Assembly (NCBI GenBank): GCA_002723295.1
Contig: PBNP01000017.1
Coordinates: 1 to 47,988 of the forward strand
Reading direction: 5' to 3'
DNA from: Flavobacteriaceae bacterium
GTDB taxonomy: Bacteria; Bacteroidota; Bacteroidia; Flavobacteriales; Flavobacteriaceae
Length of the DNA: 47,988 nucleotides
The position numbers were made by a program, and so were the translations under genes. Of this stretch, positions 18,389-27,437 are shown one piece after another; the stretch's first letter is position 1, and every line of letters starts with the position of its first letter. The notes below the pieces were generated by a model. That model was not told the DNA's origin. It ran no database searches and worked only from the letters and a program-made list of their open reading frames with translations.

Positions 18389-19420
18389 TTAGTTGTTGAC
18401 TTTAGATAAAGCCCAGTCATCAATCCATCGGCTTAATACCTGAACCCAATCATCTCTGTAATTAATGCAAGGCACTACATGCAATTTTGATCCACCTTTA
18501 TCTTTAAAATCGTTAGCTGCTTCTATAGCAATTTCTTCCAATGTTTCAAGACAATCTGAAACAAAAGCAGGAGTTACAATTGCAAGTTTTTTAATTCCTT
18601 TTTTAGCAAAATCAGATACAGCTCTATCCGTATATGGCCTTAGCCAAGATCCTAAAATAGAAACTCTTGACTGAAAACTTGTTGAAAATGTTCCTTCTTT
18701 TAACCTTAAATATTCTGCAACTTTTTTTGTTGTCATCACACACTGATGTCTATAACAGAATTCATGAGCATCTGAATGATTTAAACAGCATTTACTATCT
18801 ATTTTACAGTGTGATTTTGTTATATCTGATTTTCTAATATGACGTTCAGGTATTCCATGATAAGAAAATAATATGTGTTCCCATTTTTTCCCTTTAAGAG
18901 ACTCAAGAATAGAATTTCCTAGCACCTTGATATATTCAGGTTTATTATAAAATGCAGGTAAATAATTAAATTCAATATCGGAAAAATATTTATTCTTAAG
19001 TGTTTCACATAAATCCAAGATTGTTTCAGTGCTTGCCATTGCATATTGTGGATATAATGGCACGAATAATATTTCATTGACTCCATTATTTACAAGGTTT
19101 TCTATACCGCTTTTAATTGAAGGGTTTCCGTACCTCATGCCTAGAGAAATAGGTGTGCTAATTCTTTTTTGAATTTTACGTATGAGTCTTTTAGAGATTA
19201 CAATAAGAGGGGATCCTTCTTTCCACCAAATTTTTTTATATGCCTCTGCTGATTTTTGAGGTCTTGTTTTTAAAATAATTCTTTTAACCAAAAAAGTTCG
19301 TATCCATTTGGGAAAATCAATTACTTTCTCATCCATTAAAAATTGATCTAAGTAAGTCTTGACATCTTTGTGAGTTGGGCTATCTGGAGATCCCAGATTA
19401 ACTAAAAGCACACCCTTCAT
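18389..19420 (-). CDS. hemH: Ferrochelatase
   Basis: 343 residues. The family start GVLLVNLGSPDSP is present; the catalytic His188 lies in LFSYHGIPERH and the second active-site motif in SDCLETLEEI near residue 285. It inserts ferrous iron into protoporphyrin IX, the last step of heme b synthesis. A cysteine-rich insert follows the catalytic His (Cys205, 211, 212, 222 and 227), as in several bacterial ferrochelatases that carry a [2Fe-2S] cluster. The gene lies 10 bases after the AraC regulator and 1 base before the MATE gene, on the strand opposite to hemA-hemB. Start is the ATG at 19420. Confidence 0.97.
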   Translation of the reverse strand: MKGVLLVNLGSPDSPTHKDVKTYLDQFLMDEKVIDFPKWIRTFLVKRIILKTRPQKSAEAYKKIWWKEGSPLIVISKRLIRKIQKRISTPISLGMRYGNPSIKSGIENLVNNGVNEILFVPLYPQYAMASTETILDLCETLKNKYFSDIEFNYLPAFYNKPEYIKVLGNSILESLKGKKWEHILFSYHGIPERHIRKSDITKSHCKIDSKCCLNHSDAHEFCYRHQCVMTTKKVAEYLRLKEGTFSTSFQSRVSILGSWLRPYTDRAVSDFAKKGIKKLAIVTPAFVSDCLETLEEIAIEAANDFKDKGGSKLHVVPCINYRDDWVQVLSRWIDDWALSKVNN

Positions 19421-19430
19421 TTATTTTTTT

Positions 19431-20312
19431 TTACGAAGATAATGACATTAAATATTTTTTTGGAGTAGTCCCATATTTCTTTTTAAAAGCAACAATAAAA
19501 TGACTTGCTGTACTATACCCTAATCTTAGGCCAACTTCATTAACATTGTAATTTTTTGATTCTAGCATTCTTTGGGCTTCAGTCATTTTATTATCTAATA
19601 AATATCCATAAACTGTATCTCCATATAATTGTTTGAATCCTTCTTTAAGTTTTTTTAAACTCAGCCCTATTTCTTTAGCTAATTCATTTAATGTAGGAGG
19701 TTCAGACATTCTTTCCAAAATAATCTCTTTTGCCATTCTTATTTTTCTAACGTTATCTTCATCAACCAAAAAAGGACATTGCTCTAAATCAGCATTCTCA
19801 TTTTTGTTGAAGTATAAGCTTAACAATTCATAAACCTTTCCTTTAAAATATAATGACAACATGCTATCATGGACTTTAGCTTGTAAAATTTGGCTTAATA
19901 CAACTGCTATATTAGGAGAGAATATTCGATCATCATAGAATTTTCTTGTATTATTTTCAGGACTTAAAAACTGTATATGATTAATATCATCTGAGAAAAG
20001 ACTATGAAATTTTGAAATAGAAATTACAATACTTACAAACCAAGTTCCAGGAGATAAAATTAAATTTATAGGAAGGTCTTCAATTGGGTTAAACAATAAA
20101 ACTGCATGCTCCTCCTGAACTGGAAACTCATAATTTCCATTCTTAAACAATAATTTTCCTAAACCTTTCAAACAAAAATGAAATTGGATAAATTGTCTAG
20201 TAACTGAAAAATATTTCTTGACTGGTTTTTTCTCTTCATTCTCATATCTTAAAATAACAAACCCTGTTTCTATTGTTGTAGCTTCGTTTGGACTTTTATC
20301 GATATTTTTCAT
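19431..20312 (-). CDS. AraC family transcriptional regulator at the heme locus
   Basis: 293 residues. The N-terminal ~170 residues form a sensor part with a cupin-like stretch (FHFCLKGLGKLLFKNG, HAVLLFNP). The C-terminal ~100 residues hold the two helix-turn-helix units of AraC: LNELAKEIGLSLKKLKEGFK and VNEVGLRLGYSTASHFIVAF, followed by the family signature KKKYGTTPKKYL. The sensor part loosely recalls PchR-type regulators that respond to siderophores. It heads a leftward operon with hemH and is divergent from hemA, so control of heme synthesis is the simplest reading. A pair of 8-base direct repeats 21 bases apart in the shared intergenic region could be its operator. Confidence 0.9.
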   Translation of the reverse strand: MKNIDKSPNEATTIETGFVILRYENEEKKPVKKYFSVTRQFIQFHFCLKGLGKLLFKNGNYEFPVQEEHAVLLFNPIEDLPINLILSPGTWFVSIVISISKFHSLFSDDINHIQFLSPENNTRKFYDDRIFSPNIAVVLSQILQAKVHDSMLSLYFKGKVYELLSLYFNKNENADLEQCPFLVDEDNVRKIRMAKEIILERMSEPPTLNELAKEIGLSLKKLKEGFKQLYGDTVYGYLLDNKMTEAQRMLESKNYNVNEVGLRLGYSTASHFIVAFKKKYGTTPKKYLMSLSS

Positions 20313-20364
20313 AGTTACAAAATATTTGTTATTTAGATAGAATCTAAATTGCTAGATATATAAA

Positions 20365-20393
20365 GTACTGTAAAATTAACACATTGTACTATA
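20365..20393. promoter_or_regulatory. Putative AraC-type operator: two direct repeats 21 bases apart
   Basis: Positions 20365-20372 read GTACTGTA and 20386-20393 read GTACTATA, a 7-of-8 direct repeat with exactly 21 bases between starts, two turns of the helix. AraC-family proteins typically bind direct half-sites about 21 bases apart. It lies 53 bases before the AraC gene and about 85-110 bases before the predicted hemA transcription start, so it could serve both promoters. Binding is inference. Confidence 0.4.
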
Positions 20394-20420
20394 CCGTGCA
20401 ATAAAAACCGAAGGCGGTAT
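20391..20420. repeat. Inverted repeat ATACCG/CGGTAT in the hem intergenic region
   Basis: ATACCG at 20391-20396 and CGGTAT at 20415-20420 form a perfect 6-base inverted repeat with an 18-base spacer. The left arm overlaps the right half of the direct repeat. It is GC-richer than its surroundings. It could be a dimeric-protein site or chance. Confidence 0.3.
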
Positions 20421-20461
20421 TAATAATTCTTTTATCGTTATTTTTTAATTTTATACACACC

Positions 20462-20469
20462 TATTTTTG
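20462..20469 (+). promoter_or_regulatory. hemA: Candidate -7 promoter element of hemA
   Basis: TATTTTTG is an exact match to TANNTTTG. The transcript would begin about 5-7 bases downstream, leaving a leader of roughly 17 bases before the TTG start at 20493. No clear TTG is seen at -33, which would fit a promoter that needs an activator. Confidence 0.45.
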
Positions 20470-20492
20470 TAAAGATTGCAGAAAACAATAAT

Positions 20493-21662
20493 TTGGATTT
20501 AACCAATTTTTATGTTATTGGGCTTAGTTACAAAGAAGCTCAACTATCAATAAGAGAACAATTTAGCCTTTCAAATAAATCTTCAATTGATCTTCTAAAT
20601 AATGCTTACAGCATTGGAATTAATGAGTTAATCATAAATAATACCTGTAATAGAATTGAATTGTATGGTTTTGCTAACAATTCAAAAGTTCTTATTGAAT
20701 TGGTGTGTAAATATTCGGGTGGAAAAATCTCTAATTTTGAAAAATATTGTTATACTTTATTAAATGAAGATGCTATAAATCATATTTTTAGAGTTGGTCT
20801 AGGTCTAGAAAGTCAAATTTTGGGAGATTTTGAAATTATTGGTCAACTTAAACAAAGTTTTTATAGATCAAAAAACTTAAGGATGGCTCATGGGTTTTCT
20901 GAGCGTTTAATAAATTCTACTATTCAAGCTAGTAAGCGAGTTAAAACTGAAACAGGTATTTCAACTGGAGCAGCATCTGTTTCATTTGCAGCCGTTAGAT
21001 ATATTTTGCAAAATATTAAAAACGTAGGCAAAAGAAATATTTTACTTTTTGGAGCAGGAAAAATAGGTAGAAATACATGTGAAAATCTTATTAAACACAC
21101 CAAAAACGAACAAATTGTATTAATAAATAGGACTATTGAGCAAGCTGAGAAAATGGCAGGTAAGTTTAAAGTAAATGTAAAACCTTTTAGTGAACTAAGC
21201 TCACAAATTAGACAAGCAGATATATTGATAGTAGCTACGGGTTCTCAAAACCCAACAATAGATCAAGAGCTTATACATTGCTCAAGCCCATTATTAGTCT
21301 TAGATCTTTCACTTCCAAGAAATGTTGATCCAGAAATTTCAAAAATGCAGAATGTAACCCTAATACATCTTGACCAATTATCTAAACTTACTGATGATAC
21401 ACTAGAGAAAAGAAAAAAACATATCCCAAAAGCTGAAAAAATATTAAATGAACTTAAAGCTGAATTCTTAATTTGGATGAACAATAGAAAATATGCCCCT
21501 TTCCTTCATGCAGTTAAAAATCATTTTGAAAACTCAAATAAAGATATAGAAAAGACTGCTGCTAAATTTACTGGTCAAATTGCAAGCTATCTTAAAGAAA
21601 ACCCAGAGAACGCTAATGAAACTATTGATTTATTAGCAAATCTCTTCGAACTCGAAATTTAA
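20493..21662 (+). CDS. hemA: Glutamyl-tRNA reductase, TTG start
   Basis: 389 residues. The catalytic Cys52 lies in the signature NNTCNRIELYG; the substrate segment GLESQILGDFEIIGQ and the NADPH-binding LLFGAGKIGR follow, and the C-terminal dimerisation helix is present. It reduces glutamyl-tRNA to glutamate-1-semialdehyde, the first committed step of tetrapyrrole synthesis. The frame is open back to a TAA at 20424 but holds no ATG; TTG at 20493 puts the family start FYVIGLSYKEA at residue 6, so TTG is the best start, possibly keeping translation low. It begins the rightward heme operon, with a short predicted leader. Confidence 0.95.
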   Translation: MDLTNFYVIGLSYKEAQLSIREQFSLSNKSSIDLLNNAYSIGINELIINNTCNRIELYGFANNSKVLIELVCKYSGGKISNFEKYCYTLLNEDAINHIFRVGLGLESQILGDFEIIGQLKQSFYRSKNLRMAHGFSERLINSTIQASKRVKTETGISTGAASVSFAAVRYILQNIKNVGKRNILLFGAGKIGRNTCENLIKHTKNEQIVLINRTIEQAEKMAGKFKVNVKPFSELSSQIRQADILIVATGSQNPTIDQELIHCSSPLLVLDLSLPRNVDPEISKMQNVTLIHLDQLSKLTDDTLEKRKKHIPKAEKILNELKAEFLIWMNNRKYAPFLHAVKNHFENSNKDIEKTAAKFTGQIASYLKENPENANETIDLLANLFELEI

Positions 21663-21666
21663 AAAA

Positions 21667-22575
21667 ATGTCAAATGATAATATTCGAGTAGGTTCTCGAA
21701 AAAGTAAGCTGGCTTTATTACAAGCTGAAATAGTTGCAAATGAATTAAAAAAACATGGGCATAAATCAATAGTAGTTCCAATTAGAACTGAGGGAGATAT
21801 TAATCTTCAGCAGCCAATTTATTCAATGGGCATACAAGGTGTTTTTACTAAGGCTCTTGATACGGCTCTTTTGAATAAAAATATTGATATTGCAGTACAC
21901 AGCCTTAAAGATGTACCTACAACTTTACCTTCAGGAATTGTAATAAATTCAGTTATAAAAAGATCAAATCCTTTTGATGCCTTAATTTCCAATACCAAAG
22001 CCAATACAAAATCAACTATTGGAACAGGAAGTCTAAGGAGAAAAGCACAATGGATGATTAGATTTCCAGAAGACAATATTAAAAATATTAGAGGGAATAT
22101 TCATCTTAGAATTGAGAAGCTTTTATCCTCTACTTGGAAAGGAATAATTCTAGCTAAGGCAGCAATTGAACGATTGAAATTAAAATTAGAATTTGAAACT
22201 TTAGATTGGATGATTCCAGCTCCATCTCAAGGTATTATAGGTATTGCCTGTTTAGAGACTGATTTAAATCTTAGAAAAACTCTCTCGCTAATAAATTGTA
22301 AGCAAACACATTTTTGTTCAATCATTGAACGTGAGTTTTTAAAAACTTTACAGGGGGGTTGTACTGCTCCAATTGGTGCTTATTCTAAAGTAGAAGGCAA
22401 TAAGGTTTTATTTAAAGCAGGTTTGTTTAGTTTAGATGGGAAAAAGTCATTAATTAAAGAAAAAAGTTTTTTTATAGATGATGACCCAAAATTCATTGGG
22501 AGATCTGTTGCAATAGATATTCTAAATGATGGAGGAGAAAGAATTATTGATGAAATCAAAAAAAATTTCTCATGA
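21667..22575 (+). CDS. hemC: Hydroxymethylbilane synthase (porphobilinogen deaminase)
   Basis: 302 residues. The N-terminal RVGSRKSKLALLQA, the substrate-binding TEGD and HSLKDVPT, the arginine-rich GSLRRKAQW and the dipyrromethane-cofactor Cys232 (LQGGCTAPIGAY) are all present. It joins four porphobilinogens into the linear tetrapyrrole. ATG at 21667 is 4 bases after hemA. Its TGA overlaps the ATG of hemD (ATGA), which suggests coupled translation. Confidence 0.97.
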   Translation: MSNDNIRVGSRKSKLALLQAEIVANELKKHGHKSIVVPIRTEGDINLQQPIYSMGIQGVFTKALDTALLNKNIDIAVHSLKDVPTTLPSGIVINSVIKRSNPFDALISNTKANTKSTIGTGSLRRKAQWMIRFPEDNIKNIRGNIHLRIEKLLSSTWKGIILAKAAIERLKLKLEFETLDWMIPAPSQGIIGIACLETDLNLRKTLSLINCKQTHFCSIIEREFLKTLQGGCTAPIGAYSKVEGNKVLFKAGLFSLDGKKSLIKEKSFFIDDDPKFIGRSVAIDILNDGGERIIDEIKKNFS

Positions 22576-23231
22576 ATTTGTTATCTACAAAAAAACTGAA
22601 TTCTACGTATAAAGATCAATTATCCAATATTGGAATAAATGTTATTGAAGTTCCTATGATTAAGACTGTTTCAATAGGTTTTGATTGGCCTAAAGTTCAA
22701 GAAAGCATAATACTAACAAGCTCAAATTCTTTAAAAGTTTTAAAGAATAATTCACGATTTGATGAAATATTAAACACACCTTTTTTCTGTGTTGGCAAAA
22801 ACACAAAAAGGAAGCTAATTAATTTAGGCATTAAAGTAGTTGAATGTGAAAATTCATCAATAGAATTAGCAAATAAAATAATTTCAAAATATCCGAATAT
22901 GAGCTTTAATTATTTTTGTGGTAAAATAAGGCTTCCTCAATTGGAGGATAATTTAAAATCAGCTAATATTTTTCTTATTACAAGGGAAGTATATGATACC
23001 ATAAGCATTCCAAAAATTATAGATCAGGATTTTGATTCTGTTTTATTTTTCAGTCCTTCAGGTGTCAAGAGTTATGCTTCTAGAAATTCTTTCGATTCGA
23101 AATTTTGCTTTTCCTGGGGAAAAACAACTTCAAAAGAAATAATAAAAAACACTAATAATTTTGTTACCTCAAATCAACCTACAATGAAATCTATGATTTC
23201 AATTATAAAAAAACACTTAAATAAACCATGA
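22572..23231 (+). CDS. hemD: Uroporphyrinogen-III synthase
   Basis: 219 residues, poorly conserved as is usual for HemD, but with the typical TSSNSLKVL segment near residue 50 and [10 protein letters not shown] near residue 155. These belong to the two lobes that close on the linear tetrapyrrole and form the ring with inversion of ring D. Its position between hemC and hemE, with 4-base overlaps at both ends, is strong support. It is slightly short compared with common members (about 240-260 residues), with no sign of frameshift. Confidence 0.92.
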   Translation: MNLLSTKKLNSTYKDQLSNIGINVIEVPMIKTVSIGFDWPKVQESIILTSSNSLKVLKNNSRFDEILNTPFFCVGKNTKRKLINLGIKVVECENSSIELANKIISKYPNMSFNYFCGKIRLPQLEDNLKSANIFLITREVYDTISIPKIIDQDFDSVLFFSPSGVKSYASRNSFDSKFCFSWGKTTSKEIIKNTNNFVTSNQPTMKSMISIIKKHLNKP

Positions 23232-24259
23232 TAAAAAATGACCTTTTACTAAAAGCACTTAGAGGTGAAAGTCTTGATAGGCCTCCAGTTTGGATAATGA
23301 GACAAGCTGGCCGCTTTCTTCCAGATTTCATGAAACTAAGAGAAAAGTATGACTTTTTTACAAGATGTCAAACCCCTGAATTAGCAACTGAAATAACATT
23401 AATGCCTATAAAAGAATTAAGTCCAGATGCTGCAATTATATTTAGTGATATTTTGGTTGTTCTTCAAGCCATGAATTTAACTGTTGAAATGAAAGATGGT
23501 GTTGGTCCATGCATTCCTAACCCTATAAAAAACAGAAAAGACTTATCTAACCTTATTGTTCCAGAAATAAATGAAAAATTAGGATATGTGTTGAATGCTA
23601 TTCAAATGACTAAAAAAGAATTGAATGACAAAATTCCGCTAATTGGATTCGCTGGAGCACCCTGGACTTTACTCTGTTATGCAGTTCAAGGACAAGGATC
23701 AAAAAATTTTGAAAAGGCAAAAGCTTTATGTTTTAAAAATCCTGAAATAGCACATGAGCTTCTTCAAAAAATAACAGATACAACTATCAAATATCTTGAA
23801 GCTAAAGTTAATGCGGGTGCTGATGTAATTCAATTATTTGACTCTTGGGGTGGTTTACTTTCGCCTAATGATTATAATGAATTTTCTTGGAATTATTTGC
23901 AAAAAGTTATAACTAAAATTCAAAAGATTGCACCTGTAATTATATTTGGAAAAGGGTGCTGGTTTGCTCTAAATAAAATGAGTTTTTCTGGAGCTTCTGC
24001 AATTGGAATAGATTGGATGTGCTCTGCTAAAAACGCTAGATATTTATCTGGTGGAAAAATTACTCTTCAGGGAAACTTAGATCCATCTAGACTTTTTTCT
24101 CCAATCCCAACTATAAAGAATGAAGTAAACAAAATGATTGATGAATTTGGAAAGGACAGATATATAGTCAATCTAGGGCATGGTATTTTGCCAAATGTAC
24201 CAGTTGATCATGCACGTGCATTTATTGATACAGTTAAAGAATATAGCATCATTAAATGA
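23228..24259 (+). CDS. hemE: Uroporphyrinogen decarboxylase
   Basis: 343 residues with the signature [15 protein letters not shown] near the start, the catalytic Asp region [13 protein letters not shown], and [19 protein letters not shown] around residue 140. It converts uroporphyrinogen III to coproporphyrinogen III in the cytoplasm. ATG overlaps the hemD stop (ATGA), and its own stop overlaps hemF in the same way. All expected motifs are intact. Confidence 0.97.
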   Translation: MIKNDLLLKALRGESLDRPPVWIMRQAGRFLPDFMKLREKYDFFTRCQTPELATEITLMPIKELSPDAAIIFSDILVVLQAMNLTVEMKDGVGPCIPNPIKNRKDLSNLIVPEINEKLGYVLNAIQMTKKELNDKIPLIGFAGAPWTLLCYAVQGQGSKNFEKAKALCFKNPEIAHELLQKITDTTIKYLEAKVNAGADVIQLFDSWGGLLSPNDYNEFSWNYLQKVITKIQKIAPVIIFGKGCWFALNKMSFSGASAIGIDWMCSAKNARYLSGGKITLQGNLDPSRLFSPIPTIKNEVNKMIDEFGKDRYIVNLGHGILPNVPVDHARAFIDTVKEYSIIK

Positions 24260-25161
24260 AAAATGCTTTTTTAAATTACATCGGTGAGCTTCAAAACAGC
24301 ATAACCTCTTCAATAGAAAAAGTAGATGGAAGTGCAAAATTTAAAGTTGATGAATGGAAAAGACCTGAAGGCGGTGGAGGAAAAACAAAAATAATTGAAA
24401 ATGGTAATGTTTTTGAAAAAGCTGGTGTAAACACATCTGCAGTTCACGGTCAATTACCCAAAAGTATGCAAGATTATTTCAAAACAAAAAATTCTAATTT
24501 TTTTGCTTGTGGATTAAGTTTGGTTTTCCATCCTAAAAACCCTATGGTGCCAACTGTTCATGCTAACTGGAGATACTTTGAACTTTATTCTTTAAAAGGA
24601 AAAATAAAAGATCAATGGTTTGGTGGCGGATTGGATTTGACCCCATATTATTTATTTAAAGATGACGCAAAACATTTTCATAAGGTATGCAAGGATGTTT
24701 GTGATGTTCATGGGAAAGAATTGTATAAAAAATTTAAAGATAAATGTGATTCATATTTTTGGAATTCTCACAGAAAAGAGGCACGTGGAATTGGCGGATT
24801 GTTCTTTGATTATCTTAGGTCTGAAAATAATAAAAACATGGAAGATTGGTTTTTGTTCATAACTGATGTTGGTGATAGTTTTCTAAATGCCTATCTGCCA
24901 ATTGTTAATCTTCGAAAAAACCACAACTATAGTTCTTCAAATAGAATATGGCAAGAAATAAGAAGGGCTCGATATGCTGAATTTAATTTAGTTCATGATA
25001 AAGGGACTCTATTTGGTCTTAAGACTAATGGAAGAACAGAAAGTATATTTATTAGTCTTCCTCCAACAGCAAGATGGAAGTATAATTATATACCTAAACA
25101 AAATTCTGAAGAAGAAAAACTTATTAAAATACTTAAAAGCCCTATTGAGTGGGTTAAATAA
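24256..25161 (+). CDS. hemF: Coproporphyrinogen-III oxidase, oxygen-dependent
   Basis: 301 residues. HemF motifs are complete: [46 protein letters not shown] and [12 protein letters not shown]. It oxidatively decarboxylates coproporphyrinogen III to protoporphyrinogen IX using oxygen, so this route needs air. No HemN or HemQ-type gene is in the window, so the pathway here is the classical protoporphyrin route, needing a HemJ/HemG/HemY next; the HemJ-like gene at 13.3 kb supplies that. Start overlaps hemE by 4 bases. Confidence 0.97.
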   Translation: MKNAFLNYIGELQNSITSSIEKVDGSAKFKVDEWKRPEGGGGKTKIIENGNVFEKAGVNTSAVHGQLPKSMQDYFKTKNSNFFACGLSLVFHPKNPMVPTVHANWRYFELYSLKGKIKDQWFGGGLDLTPYYLFKDDAKHFHKVCKDVCDVHGKELYKKFKDKCDSYFWNSHRKEARGIGGLFFDYLRSENNKNMEDWFLFITDVGDSFLNAYLPIVNLRKNHNYSSSNRIWQEIRRARYAEFNLVHDKGTLFGLKTNGRTESIFISLPPTARWKYNYIPKQNSEEEKLIKILKSPIEWVK

Positions 25162-25181
25162 ATTAATTGGTATATTTAAAT

Positions 25182-26456
25182 ATGAACACTGGATACATTT
25201 TAATTCTTCTACCCTTACTTGTAATCTTTTCCTATTTGTTTGATTTAGTGGCTAAGAGAACTAGATTTCCATCAGTTATTTTATTGATGATAACAGGAAT
25301 TGTTGCTAGATTCATTGCATCACTTTATGGGTTTAATCAAGTTACCTTTTTAGACTCCTTAATCCCAGTACTTGGAACTATTGGATTAATTTTAATTGTT
25401 ATGGAAGGAGCTCTAGAGTTAGACATTAGAAAAGAAAAAACAGGTTTGATTTTTTCTGGTTTTTTAGCAGCATTTTTAATCTTAATCCTAAATATTTTTT
25501 TTATATCTACCTTCTTCAATATTGTTCTTAGCATACCTAATAATGCTGCAATAATCTACTCCATTCCATTATCAATAATTAGTAGTGCCGTAGCTATTCC
25601 CTCAGCAGTTGGATTAATTAAAAAGGATAAAGAATTTGTAGTTTATGAATCTACATTTTCAGATATATTAGGAATAGTAATATTTAACTATAGCCTCAAA
25701 CAATTAGAGCTCAATGATACTCTTTTTAGTTTATCTCCAATCATAAAATTGTTTTTTCAAATAATTGGAATTATTATTATTTCATTAATTATAACTTTCT
25801 TTTTATTTAAACTTCTTCAAGGTATTGAACATCATGTAAAATTTTTTCTAATATTAGCAATTTTGATTTTGGTTTATAGCATTGGAAAAATATTTCATTT
25901 TCCATCCCTTTTGACAATATTTATTTTCGGAATATTTTTAGGAAATGGAGGTCAATTGTTACCACCTTTTTTGAGTAAATCAATAGATGTTGAAAAAACG
26001 AAAATAAGTCTTCATGAATTTACCATATTAACTTCTGAATCTACTTTTTTAGTTAAAACTTTTTTCTTTCTTTTCTTTGGTTTTTCTATTACACTAAAAA
26101 GCTTTAGCTCAATAGAACCATATATATATGCAATAATTATCTTAATAATTATGATTGGTGTTCGATATCTTTATTTTTCTGTCAGTAAACTTAGTTTTAA
26201 GCCAACCCCTATATTATATATGTCTCCTAGGGGACTCATTAGCATATTACTTTTTCTTCAAATTGGTTCAATAAATAACCCTGATCTTAAAACAACTATC
26301 ATCGATGAAAGGGTTTTATTATTAGTTATAATTTTATCAATGCTTGCCATGATTTATGGAAATCTAAAGTTTAAAGCAAAAGATATACCTTTTGAAATTG
26401 AAACTCCTATAGAGGAAGAAGAACTAAACAATTCAAATGAACAAATAAATGATTAA
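25182..26456 (+). CDS. Cation/proton antiporter (CPA superfamily) inside the hem operon
   Basis: 424 residues from the ATG at 25182; an in-frame TTG at 25167 is less likely. About twelve hydrophobic helices are visible, with family segments FPSVILLMITGIVAR, GTIGLILIVMEGALELD and YESTFSDILGIVIFN. The last aligns with the E-S-x-x-N-D ion-site motif of CPA antiporters but has Ser before the Asp. The usual A-T-D-P motif one helix earlier reads SAVAIPSAV, with no acidic residue. It presumably exchanges Na+ or K+ for H+ across the inner membrane. It lies between hemF (20 bases) and hemB (2 bases), so it is co-transcribed with them for no obvious reason. Ion and direction are unknown. Confidence 0.85.
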   Translation: MNTGYILILLPLLVIFSYLFDLVAKRTRFPSVILLMITGIVARFIASLYGFNQVTFLDSLIPVLGTIGLILIVMEGALELDIRKEKTGLIFSGFLAAFLILILNIFFISTFFNIVLSIPNNAAIIYSIPLSIISSAVAIPSAVGLIKKDKEFVVYESTFSDILGIVIFNYSLKQLELNDTLFSLSPIIKLFFQIIGIIIISLIITFFLFKLLQGIEHHVKFFLILAILILVYSIGKIFHFPSLLTIFIFGIFLGNGGQLLPPFLSKSIDVEKTKISLHEFTILTSESTFLVKTFFFLFFGFSITLKSFSSIEPYIYAIIILIIMIGVRYLYFSVSKLSFKPTPILYMSPRGLISILLFLQIGSINNPDLKTTIIDERVLLLVIILSMLAMIYGNLKFKAKDIPFEIETPIEEEELNNSNEQIND

Positions 26457-26458
26457 TT

Positions 26459-27433
26459 ATGTACCCTTTAAATCGTAATCGTAGACTAAGAAGCTCTTCT
26501 GCAATAAGGGATCTAGTCAGAGAAAATCATCTGTCCAATAATGATTTTATAGTCCCTCTTTTTGTGGTTGAAGGCAAAAACATTAAGGAAGAAATTTCTT
26601 CTATGCCAGACTATTATAGATTAAGCTTAGATTTACTTAAAAAAGAGGTTAAAGAACTATGGGAAATTGGTTTAAAAGCCGTTTTGATTTTTGTTAAAGT
26701 AGAAGATAAATTAAAAGACAATTCAGGTAAAGAAGCTTTAAATAATAATGGCTTAATGCAAAGAGCTATTAAAATAATAAAGAATACTGTTCCTGAAATG
26801 GCTGTCATAACCGATGTTGCTCTTGACCCTTATTCTTCATATGGACATGATGGTATAGTCGAAAAATCTAAGGTATTAAATGATCCTACCCTTGAAATAT
26901 TATCTGAAATGGCACTATCTCATGCAAAAGCTGGAGCTGATTTTGTAGCTCCAAGTGACATGATGGATGGAAGGGTTTTAAAAATTAGAGAAACTTTAGA
27001 AAATAACTCTTTTATTGATACAGGTATAATAAGCTACAGTGTGAAATATGCTTCGTCTTTATATGGTCCATTTAGAAAGGCTCTTGATTCAAATCCTAAT
27101 TTTGGTGACAAAAAAACATATCAGATGGACTATGGAAATAAAAAAGAGGCTATTAATGAAGCATTAAATGATATAGAAGAAGGAGCAGACATTATTATGA
27201 TAAAACCTGGAATAACCTGTCTTGATATAATTAGTTTATTAAGTCAAAAAATAACAATACCAATTGCTTGTTATCAAGTAAGTGGGGAATATTCAATGCT
27301 AAAAATTGCTGCTAAAAAAGGATTCTTAGATTTCAATCTTGTAATGATTGAACAATTATCTGCATTTAAACGTGCAGGAGCTAGTATGATTGCAAGTTAT
27401 CATGCAAAAACTGCTGTAAAACTTTTATCTTAA
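26459..27433 (+). CDS. hemB: Porphobilinogen synthase (delta-aminolevulinic acid dehydratase)
   Basis: 324 residues. The two active-site lysines are Lys196 (YSVKYASSLYGPFR) and Lys249 (IMIKPG). The metal region reads DVALDPYSSYGHDG, lacking the three cysteines of the zinc type, so this is the Mg/K-type enzyme. It condenses two aminolevulinates to porphobilinogen. It sits late in the rightward heme operon, after the antiporter by 2 bases and before a serine hydrolase by 4 bases. Start is the ATG at 26459. Confidence 0.97.
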   Translation: MYPLNRNRRLRSSSAIRDLVRENHLSNNDFIVPLFVVEGKNIKEEISSMPDYYRLSLDLLKKEVKELWEIGLKAVLIFVKVEDKLKDNSGKEALNNNGLMQRAIKIIKNTVPEMAVITDVALDPYSSYGHDGIVEKSKVLNDPTLEILSEMALSHAKAGADFVAPSDMMDGRVLKIRETLENNSFIDTGIISYSVKYASSLYGPFRKALDSNPNFGDKKTYQMDYGNKKEAINEALNDIEEGADIIMIKPGITCLDIISLLSQKITIPIACYQVSGEYSMLKIAAKKGFLDFNLVMIEQLSAFKRAGASMIASYHAKTAVKLLS

Positions 27434-27437
27434 CAGT

